Source of the DNA: Actinoplanes italicus
GTDB taxonomy: Bacteria; Actinomycetota; Actinomycetes; Mycobacteriales; Micromonosporaceae
Assembly (NCBI RefSeq): GCF_003001815.1
Contig: NZ_PVMZ01000011.1
Coordinates: forward strand, 124,001-188,000
Direction: 5' to 3'
DNA: 64,000 nucleotides
Position numbers and translations under genes: made by a program. The notes below the pieces were generated by a model. That model did not search any database and was not told the origin of the DNA. It saw nothing but the letters and a program-made list of their open reading frames with translations. Below, piece by piece: positions 7,052-15,290 of this stretch (within the stretch, counting starts at the first letter, position 1; every line of letters begins with the position of its first letter).

Positions 7052-9121
7052 TCATATGCGCAGGTGGTAGGCGTTACGGCGGGGTATGCGATCGGCGTCG
7101 AGCCACGCCGGCGGAAGAAACTCGGCGTGTCCGTCAGCGGCCATGCGAACCCGCCATCCGGCAGCCTTCCGACCGGGGCCCTCACGATCGGCACCCGTCA
7201 GACCAGCACCCGTCGAGCCAGCGCCTGTCAGGCCGGCACTTTCGAGACCGGCATTTCCGAGACCGGCGCCCTCCCACGCGGCGTCATCGTGGATGAGGCG
7301 GTGGTGGAAGCCGCAGAGCAGCACGAGGTTGCTCAAGTCGGTGGGGCCGCCGTCTGCCCAGCTGACGATGTGGTGGGCGTCGCACCAACGGGGTGGGCGG
7401 TCGCAGCCCGGGAAGGCGCAGCCTCTGTCGCGGGCGTTCAGAGCAAGGCGCAGGGTGCCGGTGGCGGTGCGGCGAGTGCGGCCGGCATCCAGGATCCTGC
7501 TGTCGCCGTCGAGGACGACAGGAAGGACCCGGGCATCACAACCGAGCCGGCGGACCGCCCCAGCGGACAAGGGTTCGCCGTTGTCGAGCAGGCCGGTGCC
7601 GAGTTTCGCGCGCAGGGGGTCGTAGCCAACGGTGACGGTGAGTTGCGGCCGGTCGCCGCCGTTGGCCGGCAGGCCGCCGCTGGTCAGCGCGAGCCTGCAG
7701 ACGTCGATGAGCGCGTCGGCCCGCCGCTGGCCGGGCGTGCGCGCCGCGCTCCCGGCCGTTGCCAGCTCGGAACCGATACCGGCTAGCTCGGGGCCGGACT
7801 GGGCGAGCGCCGAATCGGCCTGGGAGAATCCGGGCCCCGCCTGCGCGAGCCCGGGATCGGCCTGAGCGCGCAGGGAATCGGCCTGAGCGCGCACGGGATC
7901 GGCCTGAGCGCGCACGGGATCGGCCTGAGCGCGCACGGGATCGGCCTGAGCGCGCACGGGATCGGCCTGAGCGCGCACGGGATCGGCCTGAGCGCGCACG
8001 GGATCGGCCTGAGCGCGCACGGGATCGGCCTGAGCGCGCACGGGATCGGCCTGAGCGCGCACGGGATCGGCCTGGGCGCGCACGGGATCGGGCTGGGCGA
8101 GTTCGTGGCCCTCCTGTGCGAACTCTGAACCCGTCTGAGCGAACGCGGAACCGGCCTGGGCGGGCGCGGAACCGGCCTGGGCGGGCGCGGGACCGGCCTG
8201 GGCGGCGCGGGTGCCATCCTGGATTGATCCGGGCTGGGCTCGGGAAGATCCAGGGCCAGCCTGACCGAATTCCAGACCGGCCTGAGCAAGCCCGGGACCA
8301 GCCTGAGCGAGCACGGATCCAATCTGACCTAGCCCCTCACCGGCCTGAACGACCTCCGGACCGATCGGGGTGAGTTGGGCGCAGTGCAGGGTGCGTTTCG
8401 CACCTGTCCGGGAGGGTGCCCCGTTCAGCTGGCCTGGTTCAGCGGGATCCGGCTTGCAGAGCGGGTCGAGGGCGGCATTGACCACGGCGGCGGACTCGGT
8501 GTCGAGCATCCCGCGGAGACGGACCCGGCCACCGCCGGCGGGGCTGAGGGTCAGATAGCGGTCGGCGTGGGCGTCGCGCTCCATGCGGCGCAGCCAGCGC
8601 TCCTCCTCGGCGTCGGCCACCTCGGGGGCGACGTGGCTAAGGACGCGGCGGCCGGCGATGCGCAGTCCGCCGGGGTCGAGGTGTCGCGCCCAGTCGGTGA
8701 GCACTGCGCCGGCTCGGGCGCGGGTTTCCGGGTCGACGGCGGCCGGCAGTTCGGCGAGCGCGGCGACGATGGTCCCGAGTTGTTCGGCGTTGACCTTTCC
8801 GGCGGTGACGGCGGCGTCGAGGGCCGGGTCACGGTCGATGGCGGTGGCCTGCGTCAGCAGGTGATGGGCGGCTGCAGGACTGACCCGCAGTCGGCCGCGC
8901 AGCCATGACTGGGGCGAGGGGGCGTGCTGGGCGGCCGGCACGCCACGGCGATCGGCCTCGCGCACGGCGTGCAGGAGCGCGGCGTGGAGCATCTGCTGGG
9001 CGGAGTGCACGGTGTCGAGGAAATCCAGCAGCTCACCCTGCGACAACGGCGCCAACCACCGCGCCGCGGCCTGCGCGGCGAGATCGGCGAGCTCTCCCAT
9101 GACCTCCGGCACGCCACCCAT
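7052..9121 (-). CDS. DUF222 / HNH endonuclease-domain protein (13E12-repeat family) with expanded repeat tract
   Basis: An N-terminal DUF222 helical domain (ELADLAAQAAARWLAPLSQ onward) and a C-terminal HNH nuclease (CAFPGCDRPPRWCDAHHI, then LVLLCGFHHRLIH) mark the 13E12/REP13E12 family, common in actinobacteria and of unknown role. Between them, roughly residues 260-445, lies a Gln-Ala-rich tract built of heptapeptides, with ten consecutive DPVRAQA copies. Relatives have at most a short variable linker there. The HNH residues look intact. The ATG at 9121 is chosen; the next ATG at 9100 has GGAGG close upstream and is an alternative. The gene stands alone, with no inteins or intron signs. Confidence 0.85.
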   Translation of the reverse strand: MGGVPEVMGELADLAAQAAARWLAPLSQGELLDFLDTVHSAQQMLHAALLHAVREADRRGVPAAQHAPSPQSWLRGRLRVSPAAAHHLLTQATAIDRDPALDAAVTAGKVNAEQLGTIVAALAELPAAVDPETRARAGAVLTDWARHLDPGGLRIAGRRVLSHVAPEVADAEEERWLRRMERDAHADRYLTLSPAGGGRVRLRGMLDTESAAVVNAALDPLCKPDPAEPGQLNGAPSRTGAKRTLHCAQLTPIGPEVVQAGEGLGQIGSVLAQAGPGLAQAGLEFGQAGPGSSRAQPGSIQDGTRAAQAGPAPAQAGSAPAQAGSAFAQTGSEFAQEGHELAQPDPVRAQADPVRAQADPVRAQADPVRAQADPVRAQADPVRAQADPVRAQADPVRAQADPVRAQADPVRAQADSLRAQADPGLAQAGPGFSQADSALAQSGPELAGIGSELATAGSAARTPGQRRADALIDVCRLALTSGGLPANGGDRPQLTVTVGYDPLRAKLGTGLLDNGEPLSAGAVRRLGCDARVLPVVLDGDSRILDAGRTRRTATGTLRLALNARDRGCAFPGCDRPPRWCDAHHIVSWADGGPTDLSNLVLLCGFHHRLIHDDAAWEGAGLGNAGLESAGLTGAGSTGAGLTGADREGPGRKAAGWRVRMAADGHAEFLPPAWLDADRIPRRNAYHLRI
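7880..8090. repeat. 21-bp tandem repeat, ten near-perfect copies, in the HNH gene
   Basis: Ten units of gcgcacgggatcggcctgagc encode DPVRAQA on the minus strand. Degenerate 21-bp units continue on both sides (about 7790-8340), encoding variants such as GPGLAQA. All stay in frame. Confidence 0.95.
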
Positions 9122-9200
9122 CTTCGAACACTCGTACGACAATTCCAGTCCGCCAGAGGGGACCCTGTCAGCGCCGTCACACCGCGACGACATGCAAACG

Positions 9201-9299
9201 GCACCGCGAAGACGGGCACGGCACCGCGAAAACGAGAACGGCACCGCGAAAACGAGAACGGCCCCGCGAAAACGAGAACGGCACCGCGAAACGGGCGAA
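9201..9299. repeat. 20-bp tandem repeat, five copies, between the HNH and Nudix genes
   Basis: Units of gcaccgcgaaaacgagaacg repeat five times, ending 4 bp past the stop of the Nudix gene and lying upstream of the HNH start. The period is not a multiple of 3. It occupies the likely promoter or leader region of the HNH gene. Confidence 0.9.
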
Positions 9300-9303
9300 C
9301 AGC

Positions 9304-9747
9304 TCAGCCCAGTCCTGCGACGATCTCGGCGAGGGCCGGCGGTTCGAGGCGGCCGGGCAGCTCGGTGAAGTCGGCGGGGTGGACCCAGGCGTGGGTGAGA
9401 AGTTCGCGCTGCTCGTACGGCAGGAGGCCCTCCCGGATCACCACCGGCCGTGAGGTGGGGAAGGACGCCGTGAAGAACTGCTCCGGACCCACGAAGTGGG
9501 TTCCCTTCCACACCGTGTCGCGCTGGACGTCGATGAAGTCCTCGCCGATCGCGGAGGGGTCGAGACCGGTCTCCTCGGCGAGTTCGCGCCGCGCCGCCTG
9601 CAGCGGCGTCTCCCCCGGGTCGATGCCGCCGCCGGGCGGCTCCCACAGGCGTGCGCCGGAGACCGGATCCTCCCAGTTCATGAGCAGGACACGCCCGTCG
9701 GCGTCGAAACAGATCACGCGTACCGCCGGGCGGTGAACGTTCGCCAT
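9304..9747 (-). CDS. Nudix hydrolase
   Basis: Cytoplasmic pyrophosphohydrolase of 147 residues acting on a nucleoside diphosphate linked to another group; the exact substrate cannot be told. The complete Nudix box is visible: GGGIDPGETPLQAARRELAE followed by ETGLD, giving G-x5-E-x7-REL-x-EE-x-G. The N-terminus (RPAVRVICFDADGRVLLMNWED) is the usual first strand. ATG 9747 is chosen; a GTG sits directly before it at 9750. The gene is divergent from the Sua5-like gene with about 40 bp between them. Confidence 0.88.
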   Translation of the reverse strand: MANVHRPAVRVICFDADGRVLLMNWEDPVSGARLWEPPGGGIDPGETPLQAARRELAEETGLDPSAIGEDFIDVQRDTVWKGTHFVGPEQFFTASFPTSRPVVIREGLLPYEQRELLTHAWVHPADFTELPGRLEPPALAEIVAGLG

Positions 9748-9786
9748 CACGGAAGCCTAAGGCTGCGACAAGTTAGGCTGCGACGA

Positions 9787-10419
9787 GTGGCCAAGTACTT
9801 CGACGTGCACCCGGACAATCCGCAGGCGCGCAGCATCCATCAGATCGTCGACCTCATCCGCTCCGACGGGCTGATCGCCTATCCGACCGACTCGTGTTTC
9901 GCGCTCGGATGCCGGATGGGCAGCAAGGACGCGCTCGACCGGATCCGGGCGATCCGTCACCTCGACGACAGGCACCACTTCACCCTGATGTGTCATGACT
10001 TCGCTCAGCTGGGCCAGTTCGTGACGATCAACAACGCGCTGTTCCGGGCGGTGAAGGCGTCCACACCGGGCCCCTACACGTTCATCCTCCCGGCCACGAA
10101 GGAGGTGCCGAGGCGTCTGCTTCACCCCAAGAAGAAGACGGTGGGCGTACGGATAACCGCGCACACGACAGCACAGGCGATCCTCGCCGAACTCGGTGAG
10201 CCGCTGGTCTCCAGCACGCTGCTGCTGCCGGGCGAGCCGGAGCCCATGACGCAGGGCTGGGAGATCAAGGAGATGCTCGACCACGCGATCGACGCGGTCG
10301 TCGACTCCGGTGACTGCGGCACTGAACCCACCACGGTCATCGACCTGTCCGAGGGCGAACCCGAGATTTTGCGCGTGGGCGCCGGCGACCCGGAGAGGTT
10401 CAGCTCGAGCCCGGCATGA
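9787..10419 (+). CDS. Sua5/YciO/YrdC family L-threonylcarbamoyladenylate synthase-like protein
   Basis: 210-residue cytoplasmic protein of the YrdC fold, which binds nucleotides and double-stranded RNA and forms threonylcarbamoyl-AMP for tRNA t6A37. Motifs: IVDLIRSDGLIAYPTDSCFALGC near the start, HFTLMCHDFAQL, GPYTFILPATKEVPRRLL, and VGVRI. The wording is closer to the YciO subgroup, whose role is unclear, than to the essential TsaC/Sua5; another copy may do the t6A work. Start GTG 9787. The stop codon lies in a 15-bp repeat shared with the convergent AfsR-like gene. Confidence 0.75.
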   Translation: MAKYFDVHPDNPQARSIHQIVDLIRSDGLIAYPTDSCFALGCRMGSKDALDRIRAIRHLDDRHHFTLMCHDFAQLGQFVTINNALFRAVKASTPGPYTFILPATKEVPRRLLHPKKKTVGVRITAHTTAQAILAELGEPLVSSTLLLPGEPEPMTQGWEIKEMLDHAIDAVVDSGDCGTEPTTVIDLSEGEPEILRVGAGDPERFSSSPA

Positions 10420-13400
10420 GAGAGCCCGGCGCGAGAGGGGCCGGCGCGAGAGGGGCCGGCGTGAGAGGGGCCGGCGCGAGAGGGGCCGACGTGAGGGGAC
10501 GCAGCTTGACTCGCAGGGTCGCGGCCCCGGGATGATCGAGCTTCTCGAGCAGGGCGAGCGCCTGCCGCCACTGCAGGGCCGCGGAGGCCGGGGCGTCGGC
10601 CGCGGCGTAGGCGTCGCCGAGGTGTTCACGGATCTCGGCCTCGTTGAGCAGGTCACCGGCCGCCCGGTACAGGTCGAGCGCCCGCCGGTAGGCGTCCACC
10701 GCCCGCTCGTGGTCGCCGAGGTGGTGGTGCGCCCAGCCGACGCTGTCCCAGGAGGCCGCTTCGCCGTACCGATCGCCTAGCTCCTGATGCAGTTCGAGGG
10801 CCTCTTCGCAGTGCCGCAGCGTGAGGTCGTGGTGGCCCTGCCTGCCGAGGGTCCATCCGAGCGCACTGAGCGCCCGCGCCTCGCCGACCCGGTTGCCGGC
10901 CTTGCGGTACAGCTCGAGGGCCTGGCCGGTGAGCAGCAGGCACTCGTCGTCGCGCCCCTGCTGGTCGCGCATCCAGCTGATGCTGAACAGGGTGTGCGCC
11001 TGACCGAGCAGGTCACCGGCCAGCTCGTAGAGCCGTTCCGCCTCGGCGTAGTGCGGTTCGGCCTCGGCGAAGCGGCCGACCTGGACGTAGCCGCGGGCCA
11101 GTACGCGATGCGCGGACGCCTCGGCGCGGATCTCGCCACGCTGGTGGGCGGCGGCCACGGCGATCGTCTCGACGGTTATCCAGTCGTCCCAGTGACCCTG
11201 CCGATCCAGGAAGTCGATCACCACCCAGGGCAGCTGCCAGCCGTGATCCCCAGTCCAGCCGTGATCCCCCGAATCGTGCTCACCCGTGCCCTGCTCACCC
11301 GTGTCCCGCTCGCTCAGATCGCGGACGTACCGGATCGCGGCCATCAGGGCGGCGTGCTCGGCGGCGAACCAGTCCAGCGCCACGGTCTCGCCGCGGATCG
11401 GCTCGGGTTCCACACCCGCCGCGGGCTCCGCGAGCGCCAGTGGCTCCCGCTGCGGATCGACCTCCAGCGCCGCGGCGTGCCCGGTGTGCAGCAGGTGGTC
11501 CAGCATGCGGCGGGCAGCCGGGTCGCGTTCGGCCTCCGGCAGAAGATCCTGGGCGTACGCCCGGAGCAGATCATGCATCACGAAACGTCCCGGCCGATGC
11601 TCACTGATCAGGCTGGCCGCCAGTAGTTCGGCCAGGGCGGCGCTCGTCTCGGCGGCGGGACGGCCGGCCAGGGAGACCGCCGCGGCAGCCGACAGGTCGG
11701 GCCCGAAGCTCGCGCCGAAGAGACGGAACAGCCGGGCCGCGGCCGGGGCCAGCGCCTGGTACGACCACGAGAACACGGTCCGCGGATCAGTCTCGGCGTC
11801 GGCGCCGGTGTCGCCCTGTGCCCCAATACCAGGCTCGCTGTCGGCATCGGTGCCGGTCAGCCCCGCGAGCCGCGAGCCGTCCAGGCGGGTCGCGGCGAGT
11901 TCGGCGGCCAGTTCGGCGAGCGGCTGCCCGGCCCGGATCGCGGCCCGCGCGGCCACCGTGACCAGCGCCAGCGGCAGTCCGGCGGTGGCGGCCGCCAGCG
12001 TCGCGACGATGCACGGCTCGGCGGCGAGCCGGGCCGCGCCGAGCCGGGCCGCGAGCAGTTCCCCGGCCTGGCCCGGATCGAGCGCGTCGACCCGCACGGG
12101 CAGCGCGCCGTGCGAGGCGACCAGGCCGGCGAGCCGGTCGCGACTGGTGACCACGACCGCGCAGTCACCGGTACCGGGCAGCAGCGGCCGCACGTGCGCG
12201 GCGTCGCGGGCGTTGTCGAGGACCAGCAGCAGCCGGCGACCGGCGAGGAGGCTGCGCAGCAGGCCGGTGCGGGCATCGAGGCCGGCCGGGACCGGGTGAC
12301 CCGGCGCGAGCGCGACGAGCAGGTTGCGGGCCGCCTCCTCGGGCGTCATCACGTCGTCATCGCCGCCGACACCCGGCTGAGAGCCGTGCCTCGACTGCGA
12401 ACCGTCCCAGGACTGCGAACCGTGCCGGGACTGCGAACCGTGCCGGGACTGGAAACCGTGCCGGGACTGGAAACCGCGCAGATTCAGGTAGAGCTGCCCG
12501 TCCGGGAAGCGATGGGTCGTCCGGTGACCCCAGTGAACGGCCAGCGCCGACTTCCCAGCCCCGGGCGGACCCGACACCACGACAAGCCGTACGCCGCCCG
12601 CTGACGGACCGGTCAGCGCGCGGTCGAGTTCGGCCAGCTCGGCACGCCGGCCGGTGAACGCGAGGGCGTCGGCGGGCAGCTGGGCGGGCACGCCGGGGCG
12701 CGGCCGGACGGTTGCGGACGGCCCGGCGTCACCGCGCAGGATGCTGGTGTGCAGGTCGGCCAGCTCGGGGCCGGGTTCGCTGCCGAGCCGCTCGACGATG
12801 GCATTGCGGGTACGGGCGAACATCTCCAGCGCCTGCGCCTGCCTCCCCGCCTCCACGAGCGCGTTCATCAGCACCGCGACCAGGCTCTCGACGGTGGGGT
12901 GCTCGGCGGCGGCGGGACCGAGCCGGTCGGCGACCTCCTCGGCGCGACCCAGGCGCAGGGCGCACCGGCCGTACCGGGCCAGCACGTCGAGGCGCTCGCG
13001 GGCCAGATCGTCCCGGACCCGCCCGGCCCAGGCTCCGGGCACCCCGGCGAGCGCCTCGTCGCCCCAGTCCCCCAGCGCGGCAAGCAGCAGTGCGGTGGCC
13101 CGCTCGTCGTCTCCGGCCTCCTCGGCGGCGCGGGCCTCGATCACCCGGCGGCGGGCCCGGTGCAGATCGACGGAGTCCGGGTCGCAGTCGATCAGGTAGC
13201 CACCGGAGGTGTACCGCAGGCTGCCCGGCCCGAGGATCGGGTCGAGGACACGGCGCAGGCGGGTGGCGTACGGCGCGAGCGGAGTGGTCGAGCGGGGCGG
13301 CGCGTCGCCCCAGATCCGGTCGATCAGGGTGCCGGCCGGCACCACCTGACCCGGCGTGAGCAGCAGTGATGCGAGTAGACAGCGCTGCTTGCCGGGCCCC

Positions 13401-13471
13401 AGAGCGACGGGTTCAGGGTCTTGACCCTCGTCACCGGTCAGCTCCATCGGGCCGAGCAGGCGCCACCGCAT
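10400..13471 (-). CDS. AfsR/SARP-type transcriptional regulator with NB-ARC ATPase and TPR domains
   Basis: Large cytoplasmic activator of 1023 residues, of the kind that controls secondary metabolism or development. Order: OmpR-like winged helix (MRWRLLGPMEL, about 1-95), BTAD domain (about 100-245), NB-ARC with P-loop VSGPPGAGKSALA near residue 300, then TPR repeats (FAEAEPHYAEAERLYELAG, EALELHQELGDRYGEA). A hexapeptide array (about FQSRHG x5) is inserted just after LYLNLRGF in the ATPase, and the protein ends in APLAP pentapeptides. ATG 13471 is chosen because it starts the usual first strand; DNA upstream is open in frame but has a lower GC third position and repeats. No antibiotic cluster is adjacent, so targets are unknown. 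Confidence 0.85.
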   Translation of the reverse strand: MRWRLLGPMELTGDEGQDPEPVALGPGKQRCLLASLLLTPGQVVPAGTLIDRIWGDAPPRSTTPLAPYATRLRRVLDPILGPGSLRYTSGGYLIDCDPDSVDLHRARRRVIEARAAEEAGDDERATALLLAALGDWGDEALAGVPGAWAGRVRDDLARERLDVLARYGRCALRLGRAEEVADRLGPAAAEHPTVESLVAVLMNALVEAGRQAQALEMFARTRNAIVERLGSEPGPELADLHTSILRGDAGPSATVRPRPGVPAQLPADALAFTGRRAELAELDRALTGPSAGGVRLVVVSGPPGAGKSALAVHWGHRTTHRFPDGQLYLNLRGFQSRHGFQSRHGSQSRHGSQSWDGSQSRHGSQPGVGGDDDVMTPEEAARNLLVALAPGHPVPAGLDARTGLLRSLLAGRRLLLVLDNARDAAHVRPLLPGTGDCAVVVTSRDRLAGLVASHGALPVRVDALDPGQAGELLAARLGAARLAAEPCIVATLAAATAGLPLALVTVAARAAIRAGQPLAELAAELAATRLDGSRLAGLTGTDADSEPGIGAQGDTGADAETDPRTVFSWSYQALAPAAARLFRLFGASFGPDLSAAAAVSLAGRPAAETSAALAELLAASLISEHRPGRFVMHDLLRAYAQDLLPEAERDPAARRMLDHLLHTGHAAALEVDPQREPLALAEPAAGVEPEPIRGETVALDWFAAEHAALMAAIRYVRDLSERDTGEQGTGEHDSGDHGWTGDHGWQLPWVVIDFLDRQGHWDDWITVETIAVAAAHQRGEIRAEASAHRVLARGYVQVGRFAEAEPHYAEAERLYELAGDLLGQAHTLFSISWMRDQQGRDDECLLLTGQALELYRKAGNRVGEARALSALGWTLGRQGHHDLTLRHCEEALELHQELGDRYGEAASWDSVGWAHHHLGDHERAVDAYRRALDLYRAAGDLLNEAEIREHLGDAYAAADAPASAALQWRQALALLEKLDHPGAATLRVKLRPLTSAPLAPAPLTPAPLAPAPLAPGSLMPGSS
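10414..10488. repeat. 15-bp tandem repeat joining two convergent gene ends
   Basis: Five units of gcgcgagaggggccg type. The first holds the TGA of the YrdC-like gene; on the minus strand the same array encodes the last residues of the AfsR-like protein as APLAP pentapeptides. One array therefore shapes both gene ends. Confidence 0.9.
12381..12470. repeat. 18-bp tandem repeat inside the NB-ARC domain
   Basis: Five units of gaaccgtgccgggactgc type encode hexapeptides of FQSRHG/SQSRHG form right after the second strand of the ATPase domain. Homologues have a simple loop there. Confidence 0.9.
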
Positions 13472-13495
13472 CGTTGTTCCGTTCCCCCGTTTGAG

Positions 13496-13585
13496 CAAGA
13501 CACCGTCCTGCAAGACACCGTTCTGCAAGACACCGTCCTGCAAAACACCATCCTGCAAGACACCATCGTGCAAGAAACCATCGTT
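13496..13585. repeat. 15-bp tandem repeat, six copies, upstream of the AfsR-like start
   Basis: Six units of caagacaccgtcctg type begin 25 bp upstream of the chosen start codon. They would encode DGVLQ pentapeptides if translation began further upstream (ATG 13642). As placed here they lie in the leader or promoter. Confidence 0.9.
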
Positions 13586-13782
13586 CTGGGCGGGTTCGTG
13601 CAGGCAAAGATCTGGAACCCAGGATTTAGAACCATTGCCCATGTGCAAGCAATATGCAAACACGTGTCGGCACCATGACCCGGCGTCCACGGAGCACGGG
13701 GGATCGTGGGCGTGTACGGGGGCGGCGTGCGGGGGCAGCGACGTCCCCGCCTCTATATCCCCACCTCTACATCCCCAGGCGC
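13586..13782. other. intergenic region before the AfsR-like gene
   Basis: This stretch, with the repeat array 13496-13585, forms a gap of about 310 bp. It includes an AT-richer patch (about 13615-13665) that probably holds the AfsR-like promoter, and a short pair of 14-15 bp repeats near 13750. No gene is seen. Confidence 0.5.
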
Positions 13783-15207
13783 TCAGCCGAAGAGCTCCAG
13801 CGGTACAGCCATGGCCAGCGCCGCCGTACCGACATCGTTGGGATGCAGGCCGTCACCACTGTCGTAACGGACGTCCAACCGGGTGGGAGCCGCCACATCG
13901 CGGACCGCGGCGTCGAAGTCGATCACCGCGTCGTATTCGCCGCTCCCCCGGATCCAGTCGTTGATCTCCTGGCGTTTGGCCCGGTTGGGCGCGTTGTTGT
14001 AGCGGTGCGCGGCGCCACCGAACGGCAGCAGCGTGCCGCCGTAGACGCTGAGGCCCGCGCCCCGCGCCCGGGAGATCAGCTGGCGGTGACCGGCGATCAG
14101 CTGGGCCGCGGTCAGGTCCGGGGCGTTGGCCAGGTCGTTCACGCCGATCAGGGTGACCACGTACCGCACGCCGGGATGGGCGAGCACGTCCCGGTCGAAA
14201 CGACGCAGCGTCGCCGCCCCGATCAGCGCCTTCTCGTGGGCACGGCCGGTCGGGTCCTCGTACCCGAAAAGGAGCCGGTTGCCGCTGAGACCGGCGTTGA
14301 GCACGCCGCGCGGGCGGGGTTTGTCTCCGGCCCGCAGCCGGGCGGAGAGCAGGTCCGGCCAGCGGTGGTTGGTGTTGTCGGTGGTCTCGGTGCCGCACGT
14401 GATCGAGTCGCCGAGCGCGACGATCGCGGAGGCGTTGCGCACGGTACGCACGCTCACACCGGACAACCACAGGTAGCGGGTGATCCGCCGGCCGGCGCCG
14501 GGCCGGTCGACAGCGGTGGCGTCCCCGTTCACGACCAGGTTGGTCTGCTTGGACCGCGGGCTGATGGTGCCGGCCGGGGTGGCGTCCGGCAGGTAGAGGC
14601 TGATCACCAGGTCGGCGCCGGGCTCGACGATCAGGTCGGCGTGGTCGCTGGTGGCGGTCTGGCCGGGAGCAAGGAGGACCTCGGTGGCGCCGTCGAAGGT
14701 GAGCGGCCGGCGCTGTCCGGGCACCGTCTCGGTGGACGCGCCGGTGCCGGAGCGGACGGCGATCGAGGCGGCACCGATGCGTACCGGCTCGGCCCCGTAG
14801 GCATTGGAGAGCGTGACTCTGGGAAGATCACCACCGACGCTGGTGTGCACGACCTGCCGGACCGTCTGCCCGGCGAGGGTGAGCACCTTCCCGGCCGGGA
14901 CCGCGGTCGGGGCGGCCGCCCAGGTGCCGACCCGCACCGGCAGCCGGTGGATCGGGTCGCCGTGACCGGCCTTGCCGGGGGTGCCCATCACGACGGCGGC
15001 GCCCGTTGCGGCCAGCATCAGGCCGCGGCGCGTCAGGGCACGCGGAACTGCGGTGCCCCGGAAGGCGGCGCCCGGGAGGGCGGCGGAGCCTTCTGCACCT
15101 AATTGGCCGACAAGAGAGCTTTTCGTGGTTATGCGGCTAACGTACGTAGACCGTCGGTTCTGAGTCAAGCCGGCCTCCGACGAACGGACTCCCCCGGCGG
15201 GCGACAT
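13783..15207 (-). CDS. secreted SGNH/GDSL-family hydrolase
   Basis: Exported esterase-like hydrolase. A twin-arginine type signal (RALTRRGLMLAATGAAV) is followed by a beta-rich N-terminal domain and the SGNH blocks: GDSITCGT (Ser nucleophile), LNAGLSGNRL, VVTLIGVNDLAN and DGLHPND (His). The substrate may be an acylated polysaccharide or lipid, but nothing proves it. The given start (ATG 15207) is the longest option; it overlaps a terminator hairpin (15189-15227), and a promoter-like TTGACT-18-TACGTT lies at about 15168-15139. The true start is therefore probably nearer the signal peptide, although no good in-frame ATG or GTG is seen there. Confidence 0.8.
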   Translation of the reverse strand: MSPAGGVRSSEAGLTQNRRSTYVSRITTKSSLVGQLGAEGSAALPGAAFRGTAVPRALTRRGLMLAATGAAVVMGTPGKAGHGDPIHRLPVRVGTWAAAPTAVPAGKVLTLAGQTVRQVVHTSVGGDLPRVTLSNAYGAEPVRIGAASIAVRSGTGASTETVPGQRRPLTFDGATEVLLAPGQTATSDHADLIVEPGADLVISLYLPDATPAGTISPRSKQTNLVVNGDATAVDRPGAGRRITRYLWLSGVSVRTVRNASAIVALGDSITCGTETTDNTNHRWPDLLSARLRAGDKPRPRGVLNAGLSGNRLLFGYEDPTGRAHEKALIGAATLRRFDRDVLAHPGVRYVVTLIGVNDLANAPDLTAAQLIAGHRQLISRARGAGLSVYGGTLLPFGGAAHRYNNAPNRAKRQEINDWIRGSGEYDAVIDFDAAVRDVAAPTRLDVRYDSGDGLHPNDVGTAALAMAVPLELFG

Positions 15208-15227
15208 CGGTCACATCGCCGGGGGAG
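15189..15227 (-). terminator. terminator hairpin after the LPMO gene
   Basis: Perfect 11-bp inverted repeat CTCCCCCGGCG / CGCCGGGGGAG with a 17-nt loop, downstream of the cellulolytic operon. There is no clear T-run. Confidence 0.6.
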
Positions 15228-15240
15228 CCGTCATCCGAGC

Positions 15241-15290
15241 GTCAGCTCACAGGGTCAGCGCACAGGGTCAGCTCACAGGGTCACCCTGTG
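15241..15290. repeat. 13-bp tandem repeat and small palindrome at the LPMO stop codon
   Basis: Three units of gtcagctcacagg (period 13) run into the stop codon of the LPMO gene (15281-15283), copying a TGA into successive frames on the minus strand. An 8-bp inverted repeat CACAGGGT-c-ACCCTGTG (15274-15290) is centred on the stop. Confidence 0.8.

Noticed and set aside
7052..9121. HNH gene as a homing endonuclease or mobile element
   Set aside because: The DUF222-HNH arrangement is a widespread chromosomal family; no intron, intein, terminal repeats or disrupted host gene is visible.
13472..13690. N-terminal extension of the AfsR-like protein to 13690 or 13642
   Set aside because: The upstream codons are less GC-rich at third positions and consist largely of the DGVLQ repeat; relatives start at the MRWRLLGP strand. 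Kept as a possibility in the findings.
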